Shown: positions 8,560-18,301 of the stretch, piece after piece | Numbering within the stretch: the first letter of the stretch is position 1 | Layout of the letters: the number at the start of each line of letters is the position of its first letter | NCBI RefSeq assembly: GCF_003075095.1 | Contig: NZ_QCZF01000011.1 | Coordinates: 1-64,000 of the forward strand | Reading direction: 5' to 3' | Origin: Blastococcus litoris | GTDB taxonomy: Bacteria; Actinomycetota; Actinomycetes; Mycobacteriales; Geodermatophilaceae | Length of the DNA: 64,000 nucleotides | Position numbers and translations under genes: made by a program | Notes under the pieces: generated by a model | The model's input: the letters and a program-made list of their open reading frames with translations, nothing else | Databases searched by the model: none | What the model was told of the DNA's origin: nothing

Positions 8560-11261
8560 CCTCCGCCCTCCGGCGCGGCTCGCGGGCGACCTACCTCCTG
8601 CTCGCCGCGATCGCGCTCGTCATGACGGTGCTGCGGCTGGCCGCGCCTTCGGCCGCCGCCGCGCTGGCCGCGCCCCTGCTAGGCCTGGCCTCGGGCGTCG
8701 CCGCGGTGGTCCTGATCCGCCACGCGGCCCGGCTCCCGGCCCGCTCGGCGCGCCCCTGGCGGGCCGTCGGCCTCGCCGGGGCGCTCCTCGCGGTCGGGCA
8801 GGCGGTGGCCACCTTCACGTGGGGCGGCCCCGAGCGCGGCAACTGGGGCGACGTGCCCACGCTGCTGGCCGTCCCGACCGTCGTCACGGCCTGCCTCCTG
8901 CTCCTCCCGCCCAGCACGGGGCGCCGCATCGGCTCGCGCATCCTCCTCGACGGCGCCATCGTGCTGGTGGCCGTGGCGCTCCTCGGGGCCGTGGTCCTCC
9001 GCGACGTCGTGGCGCGCACCGACGGCCTCGCGTCGGCCCTCATCACCGTCGGCTACCCGGCGGTCGGCGCGCTGCTCTGCGGCGTCGGCCTGATCGCCCT
9101 GGCCCGCGTGCACGACACCCGCCGGCGCGCCGCCGCGTGGCTGCTCGCCGCGGTGGTCGCCATGACCGTCGTCGCGGTGTCCGGCGCACTGGGCCGGGTC
9201 CTCGGCAGCGCGATGTCGGAGATGCTGACCGTGGTGGCCTGGACGGCGATGCTCGCCGCCGCCGTCCGCGCCGTCGACTCCGACCCGGGTGAGCCCGCCG
9301 AGGTGCTCGAGCCCTCCGCCGGCCTGCCGCTGCTCGGGTTCTGCGTGAGCACGGTGTCGGCCTACGCGGTCGGGGCCTTCGTGCTCGTGCAGCTGTTCAC
9401 CGGTCGCGCGCCCACGGTGCTCGAGGGCGTCGGCCTCGGCGGCCTGCTGAGCCTGAGCTTCGTCCGCCAGCTGCTCTGGGCCCGCGACGGCGCCCGGCTC
9501 ACCGGGCGGCTCCAGCGGACCGAGGCGTACTTCCGCGCGCTGGTGTCCAGCGCCGAGGACGTGACCGCCGTGGTCGACGCCACCGGGACCGTCACCTGGC
9601 TCTCCGGTGCCGTCCGCACCCAGCTCGGCTGGACCTCGCAGGACCTCACCGGCCGCAACCTCACCGAGCTGCTGCACCCCGACGACCGGAGCATGGTCGC
9701 GCGGGCATCGGCCGTGCTGTCCGGCGCGCCGGCCGACGGCCTGCCCGCCACGGTCCGCCTCCGCACGCAGGACGGCGGGTGGCGCGACGTCGAGATCACC
9801 GGCGCCGCGCGCGCCGGCGTCCCCGGCACCGCCCTGCGGGACGGCCTGGTGCTGCACCTGCGCGACGTCACCGAGCGGCGCTCCAGCCAGCGGGAGCTCG
9901 AGCGGCTGGCGTACACCGACTTCCTCACCGGGCTGCCCAACCGCGCCCGCCTCATGGCCGGCCTGTCGGCCGCACGGGCACGTGTCGGCACGGGCCGGGC
10001 GGCCAGCCTGCTGCTCCTGGACCTCGACGGGTTCAAGCCGGTCAACGACGTCGCCGGGCACGAGGCCGGCGACCACCTGCTCGTCCAGGTGGCGGAACGG
10101 CTGCGGGCCAACGTCCGCGACGGCGACCTGGTGGGACGCCTGGGCGGTGACGAGTTCGCGGTGCTCGTGACCGACGGGCTGGAGGAGGCCACCGCGCTCG
10201 CCGAGCGGATCGTGGCCGACCTCCGCACGGTGCGGCCGGCGGTCGGGACCGCCGCCCACACCGACGGCGTGGTCTTCGACATCTCCGGCAGCATCGGCGT
10301 CACGGAGCTGGACCCGGCCGACGACACCTCCGCCACCATCCGGCGGGCCGACGTCGCGCTGCGCGCCGCCAAGGCCGCCGGCAAGAGCTGCGTGCGCACC
10401 GCCGGCCAGGCCGTCGACACGGCGATGGGCCGCCGGGCCCGGCTCGCCCACGACCTGCCCGAGGCGATCGAGCAGGGGCAGTTCCGCGTCGTCTACCAGC
10501 CGGTCGCCGGCGTCGAGGAGCGCCGCATCCTGGGCCTGGAGGCGCTCGTGCGGTGGGACCACCCGGTCCTCGGCACCGTGCCGCCCGACGAGTTCATCGC
10601 CCTCGCCGAGGGTGACGGTCTGATCGTGCCCCTGCAGCAGTGGGTGCTGCGGCGGGCGACCGCGGACTTCGCCGGCCTCGTGTCCGAGGGGCGCGACCTC
10701 AAGCTCGGCGTCAACGTGTCCGTCCGGCACCTGCAGGCCGGCTGCCTCGCGCCGGACGTGGCGCAGGCGCTCGCCGACTCGGGTCTGGCCCCGGACCGGC
10801 TCATGATCGAGGTCACCGAGTCGGTGCTCCTCGACGCCGAGGACCGGCTGGAGAGCGACCTGGCGACGCTGCGCGAGATGGGCTGCATCATCTCGCTGGA
10901 CGACTTCGGCCGCGGCTACTCCTCGCTGGCCTACCTCGCCCGGCTGCCGGTCGACGTCCTGAAGATGGACCGCGAGTTCATCGGCGACATCGAGGGCGAC
11001 CCCCGCGGCGCGGCGCTCGTCGCGGCGGTCGTGGACCTGGGCCGGACGCTGGGCATGGACGTCGTCGCGGAGGGGGTCGAGACCCTCGGGCAGCTGCGCG
11101 CGCTGCAGGAGATGCGCTGCCGGTACGTCCAGGGCTGGCTCCTGGGCCGCCCGATGGATCTGGTGGACCTGCGGCCCTTCCTCGCCTCGTTCGACCCCGC
11201 GCTGTTCGACCCGGCCACGGAAATGGACAGCGATGTCCATCTGGTGGGACGGGCTGGTTGA
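8556..11261 (+). CDS. Membrane PAS-GGDEF-EAL c-di-GMP turnover protein, motifs intact
   Basis: A 901-residue paralogue of the preceding gene with the same layout: hydrophobic N terminus to about residue 310, PAS (about 325-450), GGDEF (from about 455) and EAL (about 640-885). GGDEF is intact at 530-534 with the RDGD inhibitory site at 521-524. EAL is intact at 662-664, followed by VNVSVRH, IEVTES, DDFGRGYSS and AEGVET. It could therefore make and degrade cyclic di-GMP at the membrane. ATG 8556 overlaps the upstream stop as ATGA, so the two are translated together. Its last bases also form part of the likely ilvB -35 element. Confidence 0.92.
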   Translation: MTSALRRGSRATYLLLAAIALVMTVLRLAAPSAAAALAAPLLGLASGVAAVVLIRHAARLPARSARPWRAVGLAGALLAVGQAVATFTWGGPERGNWGDVPTLLAVPTVVTACLLLLPPSTGRRIGSRILLDGAIVLVAVALLGAVVLRDVVARTDGLASALITVGYPAVGALLCGVGLIALARVHDTRRRAAAWLLAAVVAMTVVAVSGALGRVLGSAMSEMLTVVAWTAMLAAAVRAVDSDPGEPAEVLEPSAGLPLLGFCVSTVSAYAVGAFVLVQLFTGRAPTVLEGVGLGGLLSLSFVRQLLWARDGARLTGRLQRTEAYFRALVSSAEDVTAVVDATGTVTWLSGAVRTQLGWTSQDLTGRNLTELLHPDDRSMVARASAVLSGAPADGLPATVRLRTQDGGWRDVEITGAARAGVPGTALRDGLVLHLRDVTERRSSQRELERLAYTDFLTGLPNRARLMAGLSAARARVGTGRAASLLLLDLDGFKPVNDVAGHEAGDHLLVQVAERLRANVRDGDLVGRLGGDEFAVLVTDGLEEATALAERIVADLRTVRPAVGTAAHTDGVVFDISGSIGVTELDPADDTSATIRRADVALRAAKAAGKSCVRTAGQAVDTAMGRRARLAHDLPEAIEQGQFRVVYQPVAGVEERRILGLEALVRWDHPVLGTVPPDEFIALAEGDGLIVPLQQWVLRRATADFAGLVSEGRDLKLGVNVSVRHLQAGCLAPDVAQALADSGLAPDRLMIEVTESVLLDAEDRLESDLATLREMGCIISLDDFGRGYSSLAYLARLPVDVLKMDREFIGDIEGDPRGAALVAAVVDLGRTLGMDVVAEGVETLGQLRALQEMRCRYVQGWLLGRPMDLVDLRPFLASFDPALFDPATEMDSDVHLVGRAG

Positions 11262-11287
11262 CGGGCCCCTCCGACCAGGCGCACAGT
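11258..11287 (+). promoter_or_regulatory. Candidate ilvBNC promoter
   Basis: TTGACG (11258-11263) and CACAGT (11282-11287) are separated by 18 bases. The expected start near 11294 coincides with a GTG in frame with the leader peptide. The -10 lies inside the palindrome GCACAGTGTGC. Confidence 0.4.
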
Positions 11288-11291
11288 GTGC
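11281..11291. promoter_or_regulatory. Palindrome sharing the NdgR-site core, candidate operator
   Basis: GCACAGTGTGC is a perfect palindrome around G11286. Its 9-base core CACAGTGTG is identical to the core of the palindrome between ndgR and leuC at 32657-32671. It overlaps the proposed -10 of ilvB, where a bound repressor would block polymerase. The regulator assignment is inferred. Confidence 0.45.
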
Positions 11292-11329
11292 AGGTGCCTC
11301 GCGCCAGCATGCTTCTCGTAGTCGCCTAG
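11288..11329 (+). CDS. ilvB leader peptide (attenuator sensor)
   Basis: A short frame ending MLLVVA-stop: ATG 11309 is followed by two Leu and two Val codons, Ala, and TAG at 11327. Upstream in-frame GTGs at 11288 and 11294 would give up to 13 residues (MQVPRASMLLVVA). GTG 11294 falls at the predicted transcription start. It precedes a hairpin and a strong terminator just before ilvB, which is the standard layout of ribosome-mediated attenuation. Shortage of leucyl- or valyl-tRNA would stall the ribosome on the control codons. The role is inferred from layout and codon content. Confidence 0.75.
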   Translation: MQVPRASMLLVVA

Positions 11330-11353
11330 CGCGCCGGTCCTGCGACCGACGCG
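11330..11353 (+). promoter_or_regulatory. Pause-type hairpin of the ilvB attenuator
   Basis: CGCG (11330-11333) and CGGTC (11335-11339) pair with GACCG (11344-11348) and CGCG (11350-11353) around a 4-base loop. It starts directly after the leader stop codon, so a ribosome at the control codons would mask its left arm. Confidence 0.55.
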
Positions 11354-11356
11354 CTG

Positions 11357-11389
11357 ACCCCTCCGTGCCTGTGGCACGAGGGGTTTTTT
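11357..11389 (+). terminator. Rho-independent terminator of the ilvB attenuator
   Basis: ACCCCTCCGTGCC pairs with GGCACGAGGGGT with one bulged C, followed by six T. It lies 55 bases before the ilvB ATG and downstream of the leader peptide, so it can only act as a regulated terminator. Confidence 0.85.
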
Positions 11390-11443
11390 GTTGCCCACGC
11401 CCCACCCGCTCCCTCGACGTTGCAAGGCCAGGAGAACGCCGCG

Positions 11444-13354
11444 ATGACCACCACCCCGAGCGAGCCCGCCGCTCGCCACTCCTCAGGGGACCCGGCCGCC
11501 CGGGACGCTGCCACCCGCGAGGCGGCGGCCGCCCTCGCCGGTGTCGAGACCACCGCCCGGTCCGTCGCCGAGGCCGCCGCCCAGCCGGCGACCGGCATCA
11601 CCGGGGCGCAGAGCCTCATCCGTTCCCTCGAAGCGGTCGGGGTCGAGGTCATCTTCGGCATCCCGGGCGGGGCGATCCTGCCCGCGTACGACCCGCTGTT
11701 CGACTCGTCGGTGCGCCACGTCCTCGTGCGGCACGAGCAGGGCGCCGGGCACGCCGCCACCGGGTACGCGCAGGCCACCGGCAAGGTCGGCGTCTGCATG
11801 GCGACGTCCGGCCCGGGCGCGACCAACCTGGTCACCCCGCTGGCCGACGCGCACATGGACTCGGTGCCGATCGTCGCGATCACCGGCCAGGTGCCCAGCC
11901 GCTCGATCGGCACGGACGCCTTCCAGGAGGCGGACATCCGCGGCATCACCATGCCGGTGACCAAGCACAACTTCCTCATCACCGACCCGGACGAGATCCC
12001 GCAGCGGATCGCCGAGGCCTTCCACCTGGCCGCCACCGGCCGCCCCGGCCCCGTGCTGGTCGACATCTCCAAGGACGCCCTCCAGGCGAGCACCGACTTC
12101 TCCTGGCCGCCGCGCCTGGACCTGCCCGGCTACAAGCCGACCACCCGGCCGCACGGCAAGCAGGTCCGCGAGGCCGCCGCGCTGCTCGCCGCCGCGCGGC
12201 AGCCGGTGCTCTACGTCGGTGGCGGCGTGCTCAAGGCCGCGGCCACCGAGGAGCTGGCCGAGCTGGCCGCGCTCACCGGCGCGCCGGTCGTCACCACGCT
12301 GATGGCCCGGGGCGCGTTCCCCGACAGCCACCCGCAGAACCTCGGCATGCCGGGCATGCACGGCAACGTCACCGCGGTCACCGCGCTGCAGAAGGCCGAC
12401 CTGCTGGTGGCCCTCGGCGCCCGGTTCGACGACCGCGTGACCGGCGACCTGGCCAGCTTCGCCCCGCACGCGCAGGTCATCCACGCCGACATCGACCCCG
12501 CCGAGATCGGCAAGAACCGCAAGGCCGACGTCCCGATCGTGGGCGACGCCAAGGAGACCATCGGCCAGCTGGTCGAGGCGCTGCGCGGCGAGCAGGAGGC
12601 CGGCCGCACCCCGGACCTCGCCGCCTGGTGGGCCCAGCTGGACGACTGGCGGACCCGCTACCCGCTCGGCTACGACTGGCCCGAGGACGGCTCGCTGTCG
12701 CCGCAGTACGTGATCGAGCGGCTGGGCGCCATCGCCGGCCCCGACGCGATCTACGCCGCGGGCGTCGGCCAGCACCAGATGTGGGCCGCCCAGTTCGTGA
12801 AGTACGAGAAGCCGGGCACGTGGCTCAACAGCGGCGGCCTCGGGACCATGGGCTACGCCGTCCCCGCCGCCATGGGCGCCAAGTACGGCTGCCCGGAGAC
12901 GACGGTGTGGGCCATCGACGGCGACGGCTGCTTCCAGATGACCAACCAGGAGCTCGCCACCTGCGCCATGGAGGGCATCCCGGTCAAGGTCGCCGTCATC
13001 AACAACGGCAACCTGGGCATGGTGCGGCAGTGGCAGACGCTCTTCTACGAGGGCCGCTATTCCAACACCAAGCTGCACGCCCGGAACCCCGACGGGACGC
13101 CGAAGCCGGTGCGCATCCCCGACTTCGTGACCCTGGCCGAGGCGCTCGGGTGCGTGGGGCTGCGGTGCGAGACCAAGGACGACGTCGACGCGGTCATCGA
13201 GAAGGCCATGTCGATCGACGACGCCCCGGTGGTCATCGACTTCGTCGTCGGCCACGACGCCCAGGTGTGGCCGATGGTCGCCGCCGGCGCCAGCAACGAC
13301 GACATCCTCGCCGCGCGAGACGTGCGGCCCGTGTTCGGAGAGGGCCAGGTCTAG
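11444..13354 (+). CDS. ilvB: Acetolactate synthase, large (catalytic) subunit
   Basis: A 636-residue thiamine-diphosphate enzyme joining two pyruvates, or pyruvate and 2-oxobutyrate, at the first common step of branched-chain synthesis. The N-terminal 45 residues are low-complexity Ala/Glu-rich. The catalytic Glu region is [19 protein letters not shown], the FAD/middle domain is in the centre, and the ThDP motif is [17 protein letters not shown] 11444 follows AGGAGA at 8 bases. It is first in the operon with ilvN (2-base gap) and ilvC, and is controlled by the leader-peptide attenuator just upstream. Confidence 0.97.
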   Translation: MTTTPSEPAARHSSGDPAARDAATREAAAALAGVETTARSVAEAAAQPATGITGAQSLIRSLEAVGVEVIFGIPGGAILPAYDPLFDSSVRHVLVRHEQGAGHAATGYAQATGKVGVCMATSGPGATNLVTPLADAHMDSVPIVAITGQVPSRSIGTDAFQEADIRGITMPVTKHNFLITDPDEIPQRIAEAFHLAATGRPGPVLVDISKDALQASTDFSWPPRLDLPGYKPTTRPHGKQVREAAALLAAARQPVLYVGGGVLKAAATEELAELAALTGAPVVTTLMARGAFPDSHPQNLGMPGMHGNVTAVTALQKADLLVALGARFDDRVTGDLASFAPHAQVIHADIDPAEIGKNRKADVPIVGDAKETIGQLVEALRGEQEAGRTPDLAAWWAQLDDWRTRYPLGYDWPEDGSLSPQYVIERLGAIAGPDAIYAAGVGQHQMWAAQFVKYEKPGTWLNSGGLGTMGYAVPAAMGAKYGCPETTVWAIDGDGCFQMTNQELATCAMEGIPVKVAVINNGNLGMVRQWQTLFYEGRYSNTKLHARNPDGTPKPVRIPDFVTLAEALGCVGLRCETKDDVDAVIEKAMSIDDAPVVIDFVVGHDAQVWPMVAAGASNDDILAARDVRPVFGEGQV

Positions 13355-13356
13355 AG

Positions 13357-13884
13357 ATGTCCCGCCACACGCTCTCGGTCCTCGTCGAGAACAAGTCCGG
13401 TGTCCTGGCCCGCGTCGCGGCCCTGTTCAGCCGCCGCGGGTTCAACATCGAGTCGCTGGCCGTGGGGCCGACGGAGAACCCCGACCTGTCCCGCATGACG
13501 ATCGTGGTCGACGCCGACACCCAGCCGCTCGAGCAGATCACCAAGCAGCTGAACAAGCTCATCGAGATCATCAAGATCGTCGAACTGGACTCCGGTGCCG
13601 CCGTCCAGCGCGAGCTGCTGCTGGTCAAGGTGCGCGCACCCATGGCGGAGCGCACGCAGGTGCTGCAGACCGCCGAGCTGTTCCGCGCGCGGGTGGTCGA
13701 CGTCAACCCCGACACCGTCACCCTCGAGGCGACCGGCACGCCGGACAAGCTGCAGGCGCTGCTCGCCGTCCTCGCCCCCCTGGGCATCAAGGAGATGGCG
13801 CAGTCGGGCACCGTCGCCCTGGGCCGGGGTCCGCGCTCGATGAGCGGCGCCGGTACCTTGCGGCCGGTCGAGCGCACCGCCTGA
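13357..13884 (+). CDS. ilvN: Acetolactate synthase, small (regulatory) subunit
   Basis: A 175-residue regulatory subunit that activates IlvB and gives feedback inhibition, usually by valine. The N-terminal ACT domain is clear (HTLSVLVENKSGVLARVAALFSRRGFNIESL, about residues 3-75). The C-terminal domain carries the usual RELLLVKVRAP and FRARVVDV segments. ATG 13357 comes two bases after the ilvB stop, and the GAG of CTAGAG is the only nearby ribosome-site-like sequence. Length is normal for the family. Confidence 0.96.
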   Translation: MSRHTLSVLVENKSGVLARVAALFSRRGFNIESLAVGPTENPDLSRMTIVVDADTQPLEQITKQLNKLIEIIKIVELDSGAAVQRELLLVKVRAPMAERTQVLQTAELFRARVVDVNPDTVTLEATGTPDKLQALLAVLAPLGIKEMAQSGTVALGRGPRSMSGAGTLRPVERTA

Positions 13885-13904
13885 ACCCGCCCCACCCCAT
13901 CCGA

Positions 13905-14975
<1,071 letters not shown>

Positions 14976-14977
14976 AC

Positions 14978-15027
14978 CACGCGACACGGCCCCCACCGCC
15001 TCGAGGCGGTGGGGGCCGTGTCGCGTG
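14978..15027. terminator. 50-base perfect palindrome closing the ilvBNC operon
   Basis: Positions 14978-15002 are the exact reverse complement of 15003-15027, centred on CCTCGAGG. It starts two bases after the ilvC stop and ends 9 bases before the stop of the convergent gene, so it can serve both strands. There is no T-run, as often seen in actinobacterial terminators. Confidence 0.8.
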
Positions 15028-15036
15028 AGGGGGCGG

Positions 15037-15633
15037 TCAGTAGCCGATGCCCCGCGAGGCGTAGTACTGCTTCGACTGCGGCTGGAGCAGCAGGAACACG
15101 ATCAGGATCGGCAGCACGAACGACAGCAGCCCGGAGAACCAGGTCTCCCCGTACGAGATCGCGAAGATCGTGTAGAGCAGCTGGACGCCGATCGAGGCGT
15201 AGCTGCCGAGCAGGAGGAGCCTCGGGGACTTGCCCTGGATGGCCTGGATGCCGCCCACCAGGACGACGACCGCGGTGGCCAGCGAGAGCAGGAACAGCAG
15301 GCCGAGGATCGCGCTGATCTGGAACAGCAGCCCGAGCGCGAACAGGCCGAGCAGCCCGAACAGCGACCCGATGCCGCCGATGACGATGCCGATGACCGCG
15401 GCAGCGGTCACCTGACCGGGGCGCTGACCCGCCCCGTAGCCGGCCGGAGCGCCGTAGCCGCCGGGGGCGCCGTAACCGCCCGGGGCCCCCGGAGCAGCGC
15501 CGTAGCCCTGCGGCGCCGGCGGCGGCGGAGGAGCGCTCCAGCCCTGCTGCCCGGGCGGCGGCGGAGGAGCACTTCCCTGCGGGTGGTTCGGGTTCGGACC
15601 TGGCTGGTCCGAACCGTAGGTGGGGCTGGACAT
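15037..15633 (-). CDS. Pro/Gly-rich small membrane protein, four helices
   Basis: A 198-residue protein of two parts. Residues 1-75 are Pro, Gly, Tyr and Gln rich with repeated GYGAPGGYGAP units. Residues 76-198 hold about four membrane helices (VTAAAVIGIVIGGIGSLFGL onward). This is a common actinobacterial design of unknown function, with the repeat arm probably in the cytoplasm. ATG 15633 has a strong AGGAGGAG ribosome site, and TACACT at 15685-15690 is a likely -10. It converges on ilvC and has a structural relative at 15744. No enzymatic motif is visible. Confidence 0.7.
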   Translation of the reverse strand: MSSPTYGSDQPGPNPNHPQGSAPPPPPGQQGWSAPPPPPAPQGYGAAPGAPGGYGAPGGYGAPAGYGAGQRPGQVTAAAVIGIVIGGIGSLFGLLGLFALGLLFQISAILGLLFLLSLATAVVVLVGGIQAIQGKSPRLLLLGSYASIGVQLLYTIFAISYGETWFSGLLSFVLPILIVFLLLQPQSKQYYASRGIGY

Positions 15634-15684
15634 GGGGCGTCTCCTCCTAGGCGTCCACTCCGCCGTGGCGGCGGTCGGTGGCGG

Positions 15685-15690
15685 AGTGTA
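15685..15690 (-). promoter_or_regulatory. -10-like hexamer of the gene starting at 15633
   Basis: TACACT on the minus strand predicts a transcription start near 15678 and a leader of about 45 bases with a strong ribosome site. Confidence 0.4.
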
Positions 15691-15743
15691 GGGCCCGCCA
15701 CCCGGTCATGGGAGCTTCCCGTGGACGGGGCGGATACAGCGCG

Positions 15744-16526
15744 TCAGCGCCCGCGACGCGCCCGGTGGGCGGCGAAGAAGTCCGCCGCCGGTCGGCGCGA
15801 CAGCAGGATCACGATCGCGAGGGACCCCGCGAGGAGCAGCAGGCTCCAGATGATCCCGCCGGCGCCGTTCCCGTTGCCGGCGTCCCCGAGGCTGCCCAGG
15901 AAGCCGAGCAGGGTGAAGGCCAGCGCGATCGAGCCGGCCACCAGGAGCAGCACCCGGCTGCGGCCGGTCAGTGCCCAGACCGACCCCCAGATGGTCGCGG
16001 CCGTCCAGGCGGCCATGAGCACCGCGAACAGGATGACGACGGCGAGGATCGAGTTCTCGACGTCGTCGTTGTCGGTGAAGTCGCCGAAGAACGTCGAGGC
16101 CGCGGACCCGGCCACCAGCAGGAGCAGGGTGAAGATGACGCCCAGCGCGCCGAAGACGAAGCCCAGCACCGACGCGGTGACGACCGAGCCCGGCTTGGCC
16201 GGCTGGGCCGACCCGTACTGGCCGTAGGCCGGCGCCTGGCCGTACTGCCCGTAGGCGCCGGGGTACTGCTGCTGGCCGTACCCCGTGGGGTCCTGGGCAG
16301 GCTGGCCGTACTGCTGCCCGTAGGGCTGCTGGCCGTACTGGGGCTGGCCGTAGGGCTGCTGCCCGTACTGCTGCTGCCCGTACTGCTGGTGCCCGTACTG
16401 CTGGTCCCCGTACGGGGGCTGCCCGTACTGCTGCTCGCCGTACCGGGGCTGCTGCCCGTAGGCGGGGTCGCCGCCCGAACCGGGGGTGCTGGACTCGGAA
16501 CGACCCTGGTCGTCGGACTGGCTCAT
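15744..16526 (-). CDS. YGQ-repeat membrane protein
   Basis: A 260-residue protein. Residues about 20-110 are dominated by repeats of the type [10 protein letters not shown], a prion-like Tyr/Gln/Gly composition. The rest contains four or so membrane helices ([77 protein letters not shown]) and ends in a basic tail. ATG 16526 is preceded by GGAGGAG. The architecture matches the gene at 15037, so the pair may be diverged duplicates. Function unknown. Confidence 0.7.
   Translation of the reverse strand: MSQSDDQGRSESSTPGSGGDPAYGQQPRYGEQQYGQPPYGDQQYGHQQYGQQQYGQQPYGQPQYGQQPYGQQYGQPAQDPTGYGQQQYPGAYGQYGQAPAYGQYGSAQPAKPGSVVTASVLGFVFGALGVIFTLLLLVAGSAASTFFGDFTDNDDVENSILAVVILFAVLMAAWTAATIWGSVWALTGRSRVLLLVAGSIALAFTLLGFLGSLGDAGNGNGAGGIIWSLLLLAGSLAIVILLSRRPAADFFAAHRARRGR
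16240..16460. repeat. Degenerate tandem repeat encoding YGQ units
   Basis: The coding strand repeats a 9-15-base unit around TACGGGCAG (seen on the plus strand as CTGCCCGTA). It is an in-frame low-complexity tract within the gene at 15744. Confidence 0.6.
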
Positions 16527-16669
16527 GATCTCCTCCGTCGGCGCCGGCGTTCCCGGACTCCCGCGGTCAGGATGTCGGGGCGGTCGGACGGGCACAAGCG
16601 TGCCGCTCCGCGGCGTGGACGAGCGCCCCCTGCTCCGGGTGCGGTGTCGTCCCACTGGGTGGACGCTCC

Positions 16670-16675
16670 TAGGCT
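16670..16675 (+). promoter_or_regulatory. -10-like hexamer of serA
   Basis: TAGGCT ends 8 bases before GTG 16684, predicting a leaderless or nearly leaderless serA message. Confidence 0.5.
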
Positions 16676-16683
16676 GTCGCGCT

Positions 16684-18285
16684 GTGACCACGCCGCGGCC
16701 CGTCGTCCTCATCGCCGAAGAGCTGGCCCCGAGCGTGCTCGAGGTCCTCGGTGCCGATGTCGAGATCCGGCACGTCGACGGCGCGGACCGGTCGGCCCTG
16801 CTCCCGGCGCTGGCCGACGCGGCCGCCGTGATGATCCGCAGCGCCACGCAGATCGACGCCGAGGCGCTGGCCGCCGGTCCCCACCTCAAGGTCGTCGCCC
16901 GCGCCGGGATCGGCCTGGACAACGTCGACGTCGCCGCCGCCACCGAGCGCGGTGTCATGGTGGTCAACGCCCCGACGTCGAACATCGTCAGCGCCGCCGA
17001 GCACGCCGTCGCCCTCCTGCTCGCCGCGGCCCGACAGATCCCCGCTGCCGACGCGACCCTGCGCCAGGGGCAGTGGAAGCGCTCGACGTTCATGGGCGTC
17101 GAGGTCACCGGCAAGACCGTCGGCGTCGTCGGCCTGGGCCGGATCGGCGTCCTCGTGGCCCAGCGCCTGGCCGCGTTCGGCGTCACCCTGATCGCCTACG
17201 ACCCCTACATCCAGGCCGGGCGTGCGGCCCAGCTCGGCGTCCGGCTGGTCTCCCTGGACGAGCTGCTCCGCGAATCGGACTTCATCACCGTCCACCTGCC
17301 GAAGACCCCGGAGACGGTGGGCCTGATCGGTGCCGCAGAGCTGGCCACCACCAAGCGCGGCGTGATCATCGTGAACGCCGCGCGCGGCGGGCTGGTGGAC
17401 GAGGCGGCGCTGGCCGACGCCCTGAAGACGGGGCAGGTCGGTGCGGCCGGGCTCGACGTCTACGCCACGGAGCCGACCACCGACAGCCCGCTGTTCGGCC
17501 TGCCGAACACCGTCGTCACCCCCCACCTCGGCGCCTCGACCACCGAGGCGCAGGACAAGGCGGGCACGGCGGTCGCCCACTCGGTGCGCCTGGCCCTGCA
17601 GGGCGAGTTCGTCCCGGACGCGGTCAACGTCCAGGCCGGCGGGATCGTCGCCGAGGACGTGCGCCCCGGCCTGCCGCTGGCCGAGAAGCTCGGCCGGGTC
17701 TTCACCGCCGTCGCCGGTGGCCTCGCCCAGTCGGTCACCGTCGACGTGCGCGGCAAGCTCGCCGAGTTCGACGACTCGGTGCTCCAGCTCGCCGTGCTCA
17801 AGGGCGTGTTCTCCGACGTCGTCGAGGAGCAGGTCACCTACGTGAACGCGCCCCTGCTCGCCGAGCAGCGCGGCCTCGACGTCGGTCTCACCAGCGACGT
17901 CGAGAGCCCCGACTACCGGAACCTCGTGGCGCTGCGCGGAGCCATGGCCGACGGCGCCGAGGTCACCGTCTCGGGCACGCTCTTCGGCAAGAACCAGGTG
18001 CCCAAGCTGGTCGAGGTGCTCGGCTTCGACATGGACCTCGACCTGTCGGGCTACCTGCTGTTCTTCGTCTACACCGACCGCCCGGGCGTCGTCGGCACCG
18101 TGGGCGCGGCCCTGGGCGAGGCCGGCATCAACATCGCCGGGGCCCAGGTCAGCCGCACCACCCGCGGGGGAGAGGCGCTCATGGCCGTGACCGTGGACAG
18201 CCCCGTGCCGACCGAGCTGCTCGGCGACATCGCCGTCCGCATCGGTGCCCGCGAAGCCCGGGCCGCCGACCTCAACCCCCTCTGA
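16684..18285 (+). CDS. serA: D-3-phosphoglycerate dehydrogenase
   Basis: A 533-residue enzyme for the first step of serine synthesis, of the long form found in actinobacteria. The NAD site [13 protein letters not shown] is near residue 147. Catalytic Arg is in [10 protein letters not shown], Glu in [14 protein letters not shown] and His in TPHLGAST. An intervening domain (about 320-450) and a C-terminal ACT domain ([19 protein letters not shown] onward) allow allosteric serine control. GTG 16684 is supported by the TAGGCT hexamer and the family N terminus; the frame continues upstream without support. leuB follows after 16 bases. Confidence 0.95.
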   Translation: MTTPRPVVLIAEELAPSVLEVLGADVEIRHVDGADRSALLPALADAAAVMIRSATQIDAEALAAGPHLKVVARAGIGLDNVDVAAATERGVMVVNAPTSNIVSAAEHAVALLLAAARQIPAADATLRQGQWKRSTFMGVEVTGKTVGVVGLGRIGVLVAQRLAAFGVTLIAYDPYIQAGRAAQLGVRLVSLDELLRESDFITVHLPKTPETVGLIGAAELATTKRGVIIVNAARGGLVDEAALADALKTGQVGAAGLDVYATEPTTDSPLFGLPNTVVTPHLGASTTEAQDKAGTAVAHSVRLALQGEFVPDAVNVQAGGIVAEDVRPGLPLAEKLGRVFTAVAGGLAQSVTVDVRGKLAEFDDSVLQLAVLKGVFSDVVEEQVTYVNAPLLAEQRGLDVGLTSDVESPDYRNLVALRGAMADGAEVTVSGTLFGKNQVPKLVEVLGFDMDLDLSGYLLFFVYTDRPGVVGTVGAALGEAGINIAGAQVSRTTRGGEALMAVTVDSPVPTELLGDIAVRIGAREARAADLNPL

Positions 18286-18301
18286 ACCAGGAGTCGTCCG
18301 C

